DNA of 64,000 bases from Hondaea fermentalgiana (GCA_014084085.1 NPFB01000102.1:27291-91290), one strand, 5' to 3'. Shown: positions 1-10,311, counted from the first letter of the stretch. The notes: generated by a model not told the origin, from the letters alone. A program made the numbers and translations.

Positions 1-65
1 GAAAAAGTTTTATATATAAAAGTAAACGTCTCGAACGTCCTGGGGCCGAGCTGTACGTTTTGACT

Positions 66-1244
66 TCATTCGGACGCGATTGGCACAGGCTGAAGCACGA
101 GTGGCGACGGCGAGTCCTGAAACGGCCCGTTCTCATTTCGTGCGCTGGATGGCGTGTGAGCAGGCGCCCGGATGACGACTGGCACGCTCGACGCGGCATC
201 GGCAAGCCGATTCTCGTCTCCTTCTACTTGTTGCTGCTGTTTAGGGGGCTGCCAGAGGCGGATTGTTCCCATCTCATCGTCTTGTGCGTTCTGAGCTTTT
301 TCAGATCCAGCTTCGTTCTCCGAAGAAGAGACGGTCGTGGACGCGAGCTCTGCAGAGACCACGATGGGGAGCTTGGGGTGGGAGTCGATTGCGACAACGG
401 GCCCGCTGTGACCCTCGAGGCGCAAGGTCACTCGCTTGGTTTGCAGGTCCCAGAGATAGCAGACGCCATCTTCGGACCCACTCATGATGGCTGCTGCTCC
501 TTGATGAACCGCAAACCCGGCCTGAAGACAAAAACGCTCGTGCAGGTGGCCACGGTACCTTTTAAGTACCTTTGTTTGCGCATAGTTCCAGAGCTGCAAG
601 GTACCGCCAAAGGTGCCAACGAGAACGAATTTTCCATTCGGCGAAAAGGTGGCACTACTGACGGGCGGGTTATGGTTTTGCAGGATGGATCGGTGACATT
701 GGCCGCTGTTGGTGTCCCAAATGCGGACAAGACCGTCAAAGCCACCGGAGACGAGCAGCGAGCCGTCACGATTAAAGTTTACCGCGGTGACCGGGTCCGT
801 GTGGCCACGAATTGTACGAATGCAGCGACCCGTTTGAGCATTCCAAATGCGTATCGTGCAGTCAAAGGAGCCTGTTGCAATGAGGTCGCCCGTCGGGCTG
901 TAGTCCACGGCGAAGACGATGTTGTGGTGGCCCACCAAGGTGCGCACGATGCGGCCGGTGGCTGCCTCCCAGAGCCTCACAGTCCTGTCGTCGCTTGCGG
1001 AGCAGAGCAGCACGCCGTCGGGCGACCACGCGACGGTGGATACGCCGCCCTGGTGACCCTCGAGCGTGCGCACGTACGCGCCGGAGACGCCGTCCCAGAG
1101 AATGACCAGGCCGTCGACCGAGGCCGTTGCAAGCAGGTCTCCGTCCGGAGAGAACTTGACGCACGACACGCTGCCGCGGTGGCCGCGCAGCACGTGGCTC
1201 AGGCCCAGCTGCAGCCGCGGCATGCGCTTGACATCCTTGCCCAT
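66..1244 (-). CDS. WDR5-like WD40 repeat protein (copy A, intronless)
   Basis: The 392-residue product is built almost entirely of WD40 repeats with a WDR5-like cadence. Repeats end in LVILWD, TVRLWE, TIRIWN, LVRIWD, LQLWN and CYLWD, each with an upstream GH dipeptide. This predicts a seven-bladed propeller, with the last blade (TIRLWQ) interrupted by an acidic Ser-rich insertion. WDR5-type propellers scaffold histone methyltransferase and other nuclear complexes, but the insertion and acidic tail make that exact role uncertain. The chosen start (MGKDVKRM) sits just before the first blade. The frame stays open upstream to 1478, but that extension is low-complexity. It lies tail-to-head with a second WD40 gene at 1740-3030, so the pair looks like a tandem duplication. 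Family is certain, orthology is not. Confidence 0.85.
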   Translation of the reverse strand: MGKDVKRMPRLQLGLSHVLRGHRGSVSCVKFSPDGDLLATASVDGLVILWDGVSGAYVRTLEGHQGGVSTVAWSPDGVLLCSASDDRTVRLWEAATGRIVRTLVGHHNIVFAVDYSPTGDLIATGSFDCTIRIWNAQTGRCIRTIRGHTDPVTAVNFNRDGSLLVSGGFDGLVRIWDTNSGQCHRSILQNHNPPVSSATFSPNGKFVLVGTFGGTLQLWNYAQTKVLKRYRGHLHERFCLQAGFAVHQGAAAIMSGSEDGVCYLWDLQTKRVTLRLEGHSGPVVAIDSHPKLPIVVSAELASTTVSSSENEAGSEKAQNAQDDEMGTIRLWQPPKQQQQVEGDENRLADAASSVPVVIRAPAHTPSSARNENGPFQDSPSPLVLQPVPIASE

Positions 1245-1739
1245 CTTTGCTCGAGCGCGGTCACACCAGCGGCGCTGCGCTCCGCTTGCAAAGGCAAGCG
1301 GTTTTGCTTTCTGAGCAGGCCCTTCCTCCCTCTCTCTCTCTGTCATCTTTTGTGACAGTGGCAAGACATGACCATCATCGTCGACGTGAAGCCCAGAAGA
1401 CACCGCACACTCACTCAGGCTCAGGCTGGGGAATGACAAAGAGGACTCGGAACGAACGAACGAATGAATGTCTTTCACGAGGCTACCTGTATGCCGAAAA
1501 AGAAGGACAGATGAGCAAGTCGCAAGGCCAGTGAAAATGGGAAAAGACGCGAGACCGTGCGAGCCATGGGTGGAGGGATGGATTCCTGGCCCTCGACTCG
1601 CTTGCTTGCTTGAAGACAGACAAGCAAATAAAGTGGGCAGAGGGAAAAGAACAAGAGAGGGAGAGAGAGGCGCGGTTTATACGTTTTCGTTTGTGTTTAG
1701 TAGTTTGGAGATTTCGTGGCTCCCAGAGCTCGGCGGCTG
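1245..1739. other. Intergenic spacer between the two WD40 genes
   Basis: About 495 bases separate the start of copy A from the stop of copy B. The stretch must hold the 3' end of copy B and the promoter of copy A. It contains a purine-rich run near 1640-1672 and pyrimidine-rich DNA near 1320-1345. I see no gene in it. Confidence 0.5.
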
Positions 1740-3030
1740 TCAGTACTTTTTGGTTTTATCAGTCTCGACGTCGGCACCTTTGAGGTTCTCGTTCGCGTCG
1801 CGCGGAGGAGAAACGCGACCTCGTTTCTTTCCGCCTTTGTCTGTGTCTTTGTTGCTTGCGTCTGATGCTTCGGCGGGAGCACAAACGCTCACTTCTGCTT
1901 CCTCGGGGTCATCCTGGCCGGGCTGGTGGCGCCACACGCGTACCACGGGATGGGTGGCACGGCCTTCCGGAACTTCGCCTGAAGCCAAGAGATCCTGGTT
2001 GGGATGCGCATCGACCGCAAGGACGACGCCAACGTGGCCAAGAAGCTTTTGCGCAACCTTTTTCGTTTGCACGTCCCAAATATAAACGTGATGATCCTCC
2101 GATCCAGAAGCAATCCAATGGCCGGAGGTGACAGCAAAGGTGGAGAGCATACAATAGCGCTCACTCACGTGGCCTTCGTAGGTTTTGGCGACTTTGCCCT
2201 CTGCAAAGTTCCATAGACGCAAGGTCGAATCTAGAGTACCAGCAAGAATAAACTTGCCATTCGGAGAAAAGGTTGCAAAGGACACAGCCGGATTGGTGTC
2301 GCCAATAATAGTCTTGCAGCACTGCCCGCTGCCTGCATCCCATATGCGAATGAGACCATCGTATGAGCTGGAGACGATCATGGTACCCTCGCGGTTGAAG
2401 CTTGTTGCGGTTACCGGGTCAGAGTGAGCGGGTATCGTGCGCACAGCCTTGCCCTGGCGAACGTCCCATAATCGTACGGTGGAGTCGAAGGAGCCTGCGT
2501 TGGCGCGTACGCGAATTGAGTTGCTGTTAGCATTTTCCGTGGACAAACGTGCGTGCGTGCGAAAGCCCCCTCGCTTCGACAGCTCAACACTTACCTGTGA
2601 CGAGCACATTTGCTTGCGGACTAAAGTCCACACTAAATACATAATCGCGGTGGCCCTCCATGGTGCGCAGGCACTTTCCAGTATGCACGTCGCTGAGTCG
2701 CGCAGTGGTATCGTCGGACGCAGTGCATATGAAGCGCGAGTCGGCAGACCAGCAGACCCCCGAAATGCCAGCCTTGTGTCCGCGCACGCGGCGTCTAAAT
2801 CTGCCGGGGGTTTCGTCATCAGAGACATCCCAGATGATGACGCTTTTATCTGCGCTCGCGCTCGCGAGAAGTTTCCCGTCGGGCGAGAATTTGACGCCCG
2901 AAATGCCGGCGTCGTGGCCCTCGAGCTTGAGCCATGGCAGGAAATTAGGCTCTTGGCTGGCCGTCTGCCGCTTGTCTCGAGGCTCCACGCTAGGCATTGG
3001 TCGCCCGGACAGGGACGAGAGCGCCGACAT
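1740..3030 (-). CDS. WDR5-like WD40 repeat protein (copy B, one intron)
   Basis: Spliced gene: complement of 1740-2494 joined to 2595-3030, with a 100-bp intron at 2495-2594. The donor GTAAGT follows the first base of a Gly codon and the acceptor is GCAG. Joining gives VTG/SFDSTVRLWD across the junction, which restores a canonical WD40 blade. The product is about 396 residues with blades ending SVIIWD, TARLSD, TVRLWD, LIRIWD, TLRLWN, HVYIWD and VVRVWR, then a Lys/Asp-rich hydrophilic tail. It is clearly paralogous to copy A: GSFD, the ATFSPNGKF blade and the QTKK/QTKR blade align. Copy A has no intron at the matching GSFD position. Expected role is a nuclear scaffold propeller of WDR5 type. 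The start MSALSSL is the only reasonable Met before the first blade. Confidence 0.85.
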
Positions 3031-3365
3031 GGCGTCGGGATACGCTACGAATCTCGCCCAGCGCTCGCTTGCGCCAACCTAGCGCGCGAGCGAGATCAAG
3101 CAAAGTCTATGGAGGACGATGCCCCCCACGTCTCGACTCCCGACGACGATTTTGGTCGACACGAGGTGAGCGAGAAGGGCAAAGACAGTTGCACGGAGCG
3201 TAGAGGGTCGACGCGTCGGCGGCCGAAGCCTGACGTGCACTTGACGCCCCCGCCTCGCTCGCCCCGTGCGCCACGTCGAGGACGCGGACGACACCGTTTT
3301 TGCTCGCTCGTCCGCGACCTAAAAAAGTTTTTCCCCCATCATGTCTACTGGCATTATGATGACAT
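3031..3365. other. Short spacer upstream of WD40 copy B
   Basis: This is the presumed promoter/5' UTR of WD40 copy B (minus strand), and it ends where the kinase-like relic begins. No gene seen. Confidence 0.4.
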
Positions 3366-3976
3366 GCAAAGGGCAAAGGGCCTTGGTGTAGGCTCGATCG
3401 CTGCTGAGCGAAGCAGCCTCGAGCTCTTCACCCTGGAGGAGACTGAGGGTGAGACGCTACAGAACTAGGATGCTGAGAGCGGGTGTCCTTGAGAACCGCA
3501 TTTCAGGGTTTTCTTGAAGGAGTGAAATGACCTCTTCAAGATCGTTGTCAAGTATTTGACGCTCTTGCAGCATCTCGAGCACGTGAAAAAGATCAACACG
3601 TGCATCTTCGTCGTCGTTTGCCTCGTCATCGTCGTCTCCTTTGCGTTCCTGAAAGCTGGCGTAGCTGCAGATCCAGTTGACGGAGTTGAAGACATGTTTG
3701 AAGATGCTGCTCGGCTTCGGTCAGGCCTTGACGAATGGCTTCGGCCTGGAAAAGGAGACGAGCCTTTGTGACGAGGCCTCGGCGAGTATGGCTTTCTTCG
3801 GAAGTTCGAGAAGGGCGCGCAGCTCCGCTTCGAGTTGAGTCGCGTCAATATTCGCATTGTGCAAGTGCTTTTCGAGGCGAGTGGCCAAGCGCTCAAGCAC
3901 GGCATCCTCCAGCAGGGATGCGCCGTCCCGCGCCAGCGGTAGCACGAGCGCCGCGCTGAAGATGGCGTCGATCGGA
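3366..3976 (-). pseudogene. Decayed inverted copy of the kinase gene's 5' coding region
   Basis: Read on the minus strand, this stretch repeats the N-terminal third of the kinase encoded from 4155 on the plus strand. Shared peptides include LARDGASLLEDAV, IDATQLEAELR, LTEAEQHLQTCLQL, EEVISLLQENP and EELEAASLSSDR, all in the same order. The copy lacks about ten residues after LLEDAV and has at least three frame changes plus in-frame stops. It stops matching just before the kinase domain. It is therefore a broken gene fragment lying head-to-head with the parent, with about 180 bp between the two start regions. It cannot encode the parental protein. Boundaries are estimated from where similarity fades. 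Confidence 0.85.
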
Positions 3977-4154
3977 TGGACAACCACTTTCAACTCTTTC
4001 GCCCTCCTTTTTACTGTATGATGAAGCCGCCTTTCCTCAGGGCGTGTGCACTAAGTATTTGATACCCAAAACACTACAAATGCTACAAAAAATGTAAGTG
4101 GGCGCGTTGCACGTGCCGTCAGGACAAACCAGCATCCAGAGAAAAGGGAAAACG

Positions 4155-6771
4155 ATGGACGCCATCTCCGGCGTGGCGCTTGTGCTGCAGCTGGCGCGGG
4201 ACGGCGCATCCCTGCTGGAGGATGCCGTGGCCTGCAAGCGAAAGGCAACGCATCTCAAGACCGTGCTTGAGCGCTTGGTCTCTCACCTCGAGCAGCTGCA
4301 CGATGCGGACATTGACGCTACTCAGCTCGAAGCGGAGCTGCGCGACCTTCTTGACCTTCTGAAGCCATATTTTGGCGACAATACCCGCCGAGGCCTCGCC
4401 GCAAGAGCTCGCCTCCTTTTCCAAGCCAGAGCCATTCGACAAGCCCTGACCGAAGCGGAGCAGCATCTCCAAACATGTCTTCAACTCTGTCAACTCGATC
4501 TGCAGCTGCGCCAGCAGCGTTCAGGAATGCAAGAAAACCGCGATGAGGAGGCAAACGACGACGAGGCAGATGATGCTGAAGATGCGCATGATGACTTGTT
4601 TCATGTGCTTGGATTGCTGCAAGAGCGTGGGCTACTTGACAACGACCCTGAAGAGGTCATTTCGCTTCTTCAAGAAAACCCCAACATCGACATAAACGCG
4701 GTTCTCGAGGGTCAACTCGGTACCCGCCGTCAGCGTGGAGCTATGGAACGTCTTACACGTAGTCTCATTCAAGCAGAAGAGCTTGAGGCCGCTTCGCTCA
4801 GCAGCGATCGAGTCTTTATCAAGGCCCCTTTGCAGGTTCTCGGTGAAGGTCAGTTCGGCCAAGTTGTCCTTGGCGTTTACCGGCGTGATGATGGTTCCGA
4901 AGTCGAGACGGCGATCAAGCGCGTCAAGCCAAACGGTCGTCGCATGCAATTGCACGAGCATCAAGCCCTCATGCGTGAAGCGGCGAACTGGAATGGTCTC
5001 GAGCATGCCAACATTGTTTGTTTACTTGGAACCTGCATCATTGAGAACCGTTTTCATCTCGTCATGGACAAGTGCGACATGTCGCTCGACGACCTCTTGT
5101 ACGAGAGCGAGGCTGACGCGGCGACATTAGCACTGTCTCTCGACGACAAGGAAGCCGTTCTGCGCGGTGTCGCTCGTGGCCTCGAGTACCTTCACGGCAA
5201 CTTAATCGTCCATCGAGACCTCAAGCCAGCCAATATTCTGCTCAGCCGAGATCTTGGTCTCGTCAAGCTAGCAGATTTTGGCCTCGCCACACAGATCAAG
5301 GCTAACAGCAGCATCGCCGACACTATCTCATCTGTTGGCACACCAGCCTATATGGCACCCGAAGTTCTGCAAGCGCCTATCCAATGGACGACGCGCGCGG
5401 ACATCTATGCCTTCGGCATTGTTATGTGGGAAGTCTACCATGGTAAATCGCCGTTTGAGCACAGCATACGCTCGATCTCAGATCTAGAGACTCGAGTCTT
5501 GAACGGAGAGCGACCCCTCATTTCAGATGAGGTTGACGTTCGTCTGTGGGTTGTGCGTCTGATGGAAAGGTGCTGGAAGCATGACCCAGAGGACCGCCCA
5601 CGTGCTTCCGAGATTCTCAGAACTTTCGAAGGTCGTACGAATGTTCGTCGGTCAACGCGACTCATCCGTGGCCTGGTGTCAGTAGTCTTGCGAAGTCGCG
5701 GCGGTCGAAATGGTATTGAAGATGCCAGCATTGAGCTTGTGCAAGGTCTTGTCCGCGACTTGTCTGAGGATACGGGCAATCTCATGCGCACATTGGACAC
5801 ACTTCGGATTAGTCTCGAGCAGGAGCGCGATGCTCATGCTGGAGATGTATTGCGTGCAGAGGCACTTTCTCGAGGTATCATTGGGAGCACAAAGAGGATC
5901 TTAGAGCACAGCACGGATCCCGAAATTCTAACAAAGGCTTTGTGGCTACTCCGGCTCGCTCTGTCTGGATCTTCGGGTACTTCGTTTCGAATTGCGGCCA
6001 TTCAAGAGCATGATCTTGGGAGTATTGCAATCGAAACGTTTCAAGCGTTTCGCGACCATGAAGACCTTCAAGCAGCAGCTTGTGGATTTGTTGCTATTGT
6101 TTCATCTGACAGCTTGCGCAATGAGAGTATTCTTGTGCAAGAGCTCGAGGTCAGCACAGAGATCGTCGCGGCTATGCGCGCTCATCCAAGAAGTGAAGTT
6201 GTGCAGGAAAATGCATGCGGAGCTCTTCGGAATCTCTCGGTCAACGATCGCAACAAGGTGATCCTCGGGCAAGAGCTCGAGGTCGGCACAGAGATCGTCG
6301 CGGCCATGCGCGCTCATCCAGGAAGTGAAGTCGTGCAGGAGAACGCATGCGGAGCTCTTCGGAATCTCGCATTAGGTAATGATCGCAACAAGGTGATCCT
6401 CGGGCAAGAGCTCGAGGTCGGCACAGAGATCGTNNNNNNNNNNNNNNNNNNNNNNNNNNNNNNNNNNNNNNNNNNNNNNNNNNNNNNNNNNNNNNNNNNN
6501 NNNNNNNNNNNNNNNNNNNNNNNNNNNNNNNNNCGGGCAAGAGCTTGAGGTCGGCACAGAGATCGTCGCGGCCATGCGCGCTCATCCAGGAAGTGAAGTC
6601 GTGCAGGAGAAAGCATGCGGAGCTCTTCGGAATCTTGCCCTCAACTCGTCCATCAAAGCTATCCTCCGAAGGCAGGGCGCTGTGGAGGCAGTGCAGCGCA
6701 CTTGTGAGCGCTTTCCGTCACTTTCATCCGCCGAAGAAGCGAAAGCAAAACTCCTTAGTGGCTCTACCTAA
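4155..6771 (+). CDS. TKL-type protein kinase with four-helix-like N-terminus and C-terminal armadillo repeats
   Basis: Residue numbers count from the Met at 4155. Residues 1-125 are predicted helical: a hydrophobic first helix (VALVLQLARDGASLLEDAV), then three amphipathic helices. The layout resembles the N-terminal bundle of MLKL/HeLo-type proteins. An acidic linker (130-150) follows. The kinase domain (about 225-495) is complete: GEGQFGQV at 230-237, Lys255 in AIK, HRDLKPAN at 353-360, DFG at 374-376, APE at 401-403, and DIYAFGIVMWE typical of TKL kinases. After a helical linker come armadillo repeats of 44-45 residues (ELEV..EIVAAMRAHP..ENACGALRNL). A 100-N gap at 6434-6533 interrupts the gene, so the frame changes across it, and the end is taken from the frame that stops at 6771. 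An upstream in-frame Met at 4098 is less likely. It is probably a catalytically active signalling kinase; the substrate is unknown. Confidence 0.85.
6141..6634 (+). repeat. Near-identical tandem armadillo-coding units (132-135 bp)
   Basis: Units start at 6141, 6273 and 6408, with spacings of 132 and 135 bp. Each encodes ELEV-x-TEIVAAMRAHP-x-SEVVQENACGALRNL. A further unit follows the assembly gap. The nucleotide identity is high for protein repeats, which suggests recent duplication or gene conversion and explains the assembly failure here. True copy number is unknown. Confidence 0.9.
6434..6533. other. Assembly gap (100 N)
   Basis: Exactly 100 N, a placeholder length. The 33 bases before the gap (from 6401) and the 33 after it (from 6534) are the same except for one C/T difference, so the contig ends overlap or sit in adjacent repeat units. 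Confidence 0.95.
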
Positions 6772-8503
6772 CGAAGACGCCGACAATTCCAAATGTCGCG
6801 CTTTTTGCTCCACACGGTTTCGTGTGGAAGTATTATGTTCCCTGTCGACCAATTGGTAACCCTTGAAAATATATGGTTTCCTAAATCTGCAATTCGAATC
6901 CCTGGCCAACCAAAGCCAGACATGTCTGTTGGGAAGTGGAAATGACGTGAGCAGACAGCAGCGCCACAGAAGTAGTGCAGTCAAGTTGGCACCCATGGGA
7001 AGTCTTTTATAGACTTGCCGTGCCAATAACCATCCAATCTCAGCAGCCACTAGTTCGTACGACATTAAGGTAAGTCTATCTTCGCTCAGAGCACGGTCTA
7101 GCACGGACAAAGCTTTGAGATCATCAAACTCTTCGCTACATCCTCGAGACGACACTTAAGGTGGAGAGAAACATCGATTTTCACCACCTTGTAGGCGGAG
7201 ATTCCCCAGAGGTCAGAAAGAATAGAAAGAAGAAGTTGATTTCAATAAACGTAAAAGAAATTCCGTTCCGTGGCTTGCACGAAACGGGAAGGTAGGTTGA
7301 TTGCTTCTCACGCTGCTGCTCGGAGAAAGCTTTGGTGTAGTTCAATATTCTGATGGGTTTCGGTTCTGCCGGCTTCTGGCATCGGTTTTGGTCGCTGCCA
7401 GGTCTATTCGGCTCAGTGGTCCCAGGGTCGTAGCCCTGGTCTATTTCTGCTATGTAGGTCTATGACTGTACTAAGGTTCGTTTGGGTGTACATCCTGGAT
7501 GTACCCGACGTGTTATGCACGCGAGGCGTGATGCTCTTTCGTCGTGCCCTTCCGACGTTTGTCGTCGGGTGTCTACCTCTCTTATAGCAGTTTCCCGCCT
7601 GGCATTAGGTCTTTGGGAATGTCCACCTCATTATTGTGGATCAATACCACCAGACAAATTCGTCTCAGCAGAAGCGAAACTTCCCAGACATTCTTAGCGT
7701 ACTTAGGCATACTAGCAAACCATTCAACTCTACTTACTTCAATAATCTCTGAAGCGTTTTTGGAGAACTTAAGGCGAAAACTTGCCAAACATATTGTCAT
7801 CAGTGGCTGCCAAAGACCTGCACTAATTTACGAGTGCTGAACTCGAATGCCCTGATTTACCCGCCGGACGTTATAGAGGAAGAGCAAAGATGAAAAATGT
7901 TACCATTGTTTACGGGTCGAACAGTCGGTAAAAGCGTCGACCGCAGAGACAAAGTTGCGCACCTGCCATAAAAACCTGCATCGCCATCCTCATCGAAGCG
8001 CGAATCGCTATCGTAGTCATTGTCGTCTTCTTCGAGCTCTCCATCGGAAATAACGTTCAGATTGAGCATACACTGATGGTGAACTGACGAATGACCGAAG
8101 AACGGTGTCATCCCCACAAGAGAGACAGGAATTTACAAAGCGAACGCCATTCGTTGTCGTCCAGAAGAGCTTGTGGCGCATGTGAAATGACTTGTTGGCC
8201 TCGCATGGGCGTGCACGGATTGTTGGTCTGCAGGTATGCGTCGCACTCGATGACGTTGACGGTACAATCGATTGGGAGCATGCACGCAGGGTCTTCGCCA
8301 GCAGAAGATGTCGGAAACCTCGGCAATGGAATTCAGTGTCGAGAAGATTATTGAAACAAATGCGTATTCTGAGCTGAGTCATCTCTGCAAATGAACGGGC
8401 GGAGAGAGCGTAGTATTCCAACGACAGTCTTACTGCAATCTAGGACCTGCGCCGGACGTTTTTACGAGACGACGGACGGTGTCGACTCAGTCATTGCGGC
8501 ACT
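6772..8503. other. 1.7-kb lower-GC region without a confirmed gene
   Basis: This stretch is visibly more AT-rich than its neighbours. It holds several short open frames with no recognisable family. There is a near-palindrome around 7490-7505 (GGGTGTACATCC/GGATGTACCC) and a short hairpin around 7427-7442 (CCAGGGT/AGCCCTGG). It could be an old mobile-element remnant or simple intergenic DNA, and I cannot identify any transposase or reverse transcriptase. Confidence 0.4.
7900..8326 (-). other. Coding-like minus-strand segment with a frame break
   Basis: One frame (to about 8110) ends in LLDDNEWRSLCKFLSLLWG. A second frame continues with FFGHSSVHHQCMLNLNV and a run of Asp/Glu. Together they read like the C-terminal part of one acidic-tailed protein with a frameshift or an unrecognised intron between. 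No family is recognised. It may be a broken gene. Confidence 0.25.
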
Positions 8504-9733
8504 TTATGCAGCGGTGAGATTTGCTGCTGAGGCTGAGAGATGGGGATTATTTAAGTCCGAATCGGAGGCGTCCGAGCCAACGTGCATGACACGCCGCAAA
8601 CTCGATCCCTTCACGGGTCTAGGGACTTCCTGATGAACATTGCGATCCATCTCAAAGCGATCGACCGCGTCAAAGGTTTCAAGAATGACACGCGGGAAGA
8701 TTCTTGAAGTCTGAAGAATGCTGGACACATGACCTCCGGAGATGTCGATCTTTCGCGAAGAGATTACGAAAGGCTGCATTATGTCAAAGAGCATCATGCT
8801 TTCCTGTGGTCTGACGTACATATCGTGAAGAGCTCTCACGCAAGTGAAAGCTGCACGGGGAGGAGGAGATTTGCGACAACGAAGGATGTCAAAGAAGGGG
8901 TCCAGCTCGCGAGGCTCGAGGACCTCGGTGAGTCGGGCTTTGGCCTCCCTCTTCGTGCGAAAGCCTTCTTCGTCCTTTGTGAGTGTACGAAAGTGGCAAA
9001 TTCGATGAAAGACGCCGGTCATGAGCGCCATGCTTCGCGAGGGCGCAGCAAAGGTGCAAAGTGCGAGTGGGGGCACGACGTCGATGTCGTCGATGCTCTC
9101 GAGCTCAATCACGGCAGATGGATATGCAGCCGCTGCAACGGCACCTCCAAAACTCGTCCCTGAGAGACCGATGGGGACGCCGGGATAGAGTTGAGCAGCG
9201 TGTTTTACAAGCTTGGCCGCCTCAACCAGGGTTGTTGGCATTTGCAGCAAAAAGCTCCCAACGGAGGAGATAAAGTAGGCTCGTTGGTTGACGGGCCGGC
9301 GATGGCCGTAGAATGGAGTTTCGAGGATAAGCGAGGCAAAGCCTTCCTTCGCCAGGGGTTTGGCAACCTGGTCGCGACGCATAGCAAAGCCTTCATCGCC
9401 GGTCGCCGCAAGGTGGACAACCACACCGCGCAAGGGAACTCGTGACGGAGGCGTTACGCACATGACATGGGCCGTCTTCGACTCTTTGGGAAGCCACGCG
9501 GCGCAGGGAGATGGAAAGGTTCCGATTCGCGATCCGTCAGGCGCGGGATTGCCATAGGAAATGTGCGGAATGTCCGCAAAGCCCGTCGTGCCTTTGTCCT
9601 GGATCATGGAGATGAGCTCCCTGTCCGCGTCCATGGCGTCTCCGCCCCAGCCGTCTGCAAAGAACTTGACTCTGCGGCCGCTCACGTAGACGCTGTCGAA
9701 GCCTCCCGCGAGGCGTCCGAGCGCCGCGCTCAT
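8504..9733 (-). CDS. ABHD18-family alpha/beta hydrolase, array member 1
   Basis: The 409-residue protein matches the ABHD18 (formerly DUF2048) family. It has the hallmark FYGHRRP segment followed by a nucleophile elbow GTSFGG with Ser193. The acid residue falls in RALHDMYV and the histidine in SGGHVSS, so a Ser-Asp-His triad is intact. The family's animal member has been reported to act on mitochondrial phospholipid; the substrate here is unknown. The start MSAALGRL aligns with the starts of the two neighbouring paralogs. The frame is open far upstream (to 10603), but that part is GC-rich low complexity. The other four family members follow at 10312-17966. Confidence 0.85.
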   Translation of the reverse strand: MSAALGRLAGGFDSVYVSGRRVKFFADGWGGDAMDADRELISMIQDKGTTGFADIPHISYGNPAPDGSRIGTFPSPCAAWLPKESKTAHVMCVTPPSRVPLRGVVVHLAATGDEGFAMRRDQVAKPLAKEGFASLILETPFYGHRRPVNQRAYFISSVGSFLLQMPTTLVEAAKLVKHAAQLYPGVPIGLSGTSFGGAVAAAAYPSAVIELESIDDIDVVPPLALCTFAAPSRSMALMTGVFHRICHFRTLTKDEEGFRTKREAKARLTEVLEPRELDPFFDILRCRKSPPPRAAFTCVRALHDMYVRPQESMMLFDIMQPFVISSRKIDISGGHVSSILQTSRIFPRVILETFDAVDRFEMDRNVHQEVPRPVKGSSLRRVMHVGSDASDSDLNNPHLSASAANLTAA

Positions 9734-10311
9734 GTTGAGAAACCAGATCACCCGACCCGGCCAGCCACGCTCGTCGGGTCGCAGTTCTACTTTTGCTGCC
9801 CGTCGCTGCCGGCCCGGACCGCGCCGTCCGTCCAGACTGAGGAGGCCGAGGGCGCCGCTTTGCCGCGCGGGCCCGAAGAGTGTCTGCTCACTCGAGGGCC
9901 ACATACCTTTTTCCTGTCGCGCTTCTTGCTCGGCACGTGCAGCGCGGAGCCAGCGCGGGAAGGAGGGGGGGCAGGTCGGTCGATTTGCCCTGGCCGGGCA
10001 CTCTTGCACGCGCCCACCGCGGCACGCACGCACGTATACGCACGCACGATTGCACGTCGCATCTCCGCCTCTCCTGACCTCTCGCGGGACTGCCGGTCGC
10101 GGAGACCCGCACGCGTCGCGGGAGCGCGGCACGCGAGAGCCTCCGGAGCCGCGCGGAGAGGGGGGCAGAGTCGAAGAGACCAAGAGAGAAAGACACGCCA
10201 GCGCTGGTCGCATCATCGCCGCAGGTGAAGGCGAATGGGAGGACGGACTCCGAGGCATGGAAAGCGCAAAGACAAAGTTGATCGGGTTAGCTGCTCTGGA
10301 AAGAGGCGAGA
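9734..10311. other. Spacer between hydrolase array members 1 and 2
   Basis: GC-rich DNA with open frames on both strands that lack any protein-like pattern. It should contain the promoter of member 1 and the 3' UTR of member 2. No gene seen. Confidence 0.4.

Noticed and set aside
60..1355. Long plus-strand open frame opposite WD40 copy A
   Set aside because: It is the antisense shadow of a WD40 gene whose minus-strand frame carries clear repeats; the plus-strand product has no protein pattern.
2437..3468. Plus-strand open frame of 343 residues opposite WD40 copy B
   Set aside because: Antisense shadow; the minus-strand spliced product has all the WD40 blades.
6845..6925. tRNA-like T-loop (TTCGAATCCC)
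   Set aside because: The five bases on either side of the loop do not pair, and no D or anticodon arm fits at tRNA spacing.
6724..7155. Minus-strand open frame of 143 residues at the kinase 3' end
   Set aside because: It overlaps the kinase 3' coding end on the opposite strand, has no family, and its composition is not protein-like.
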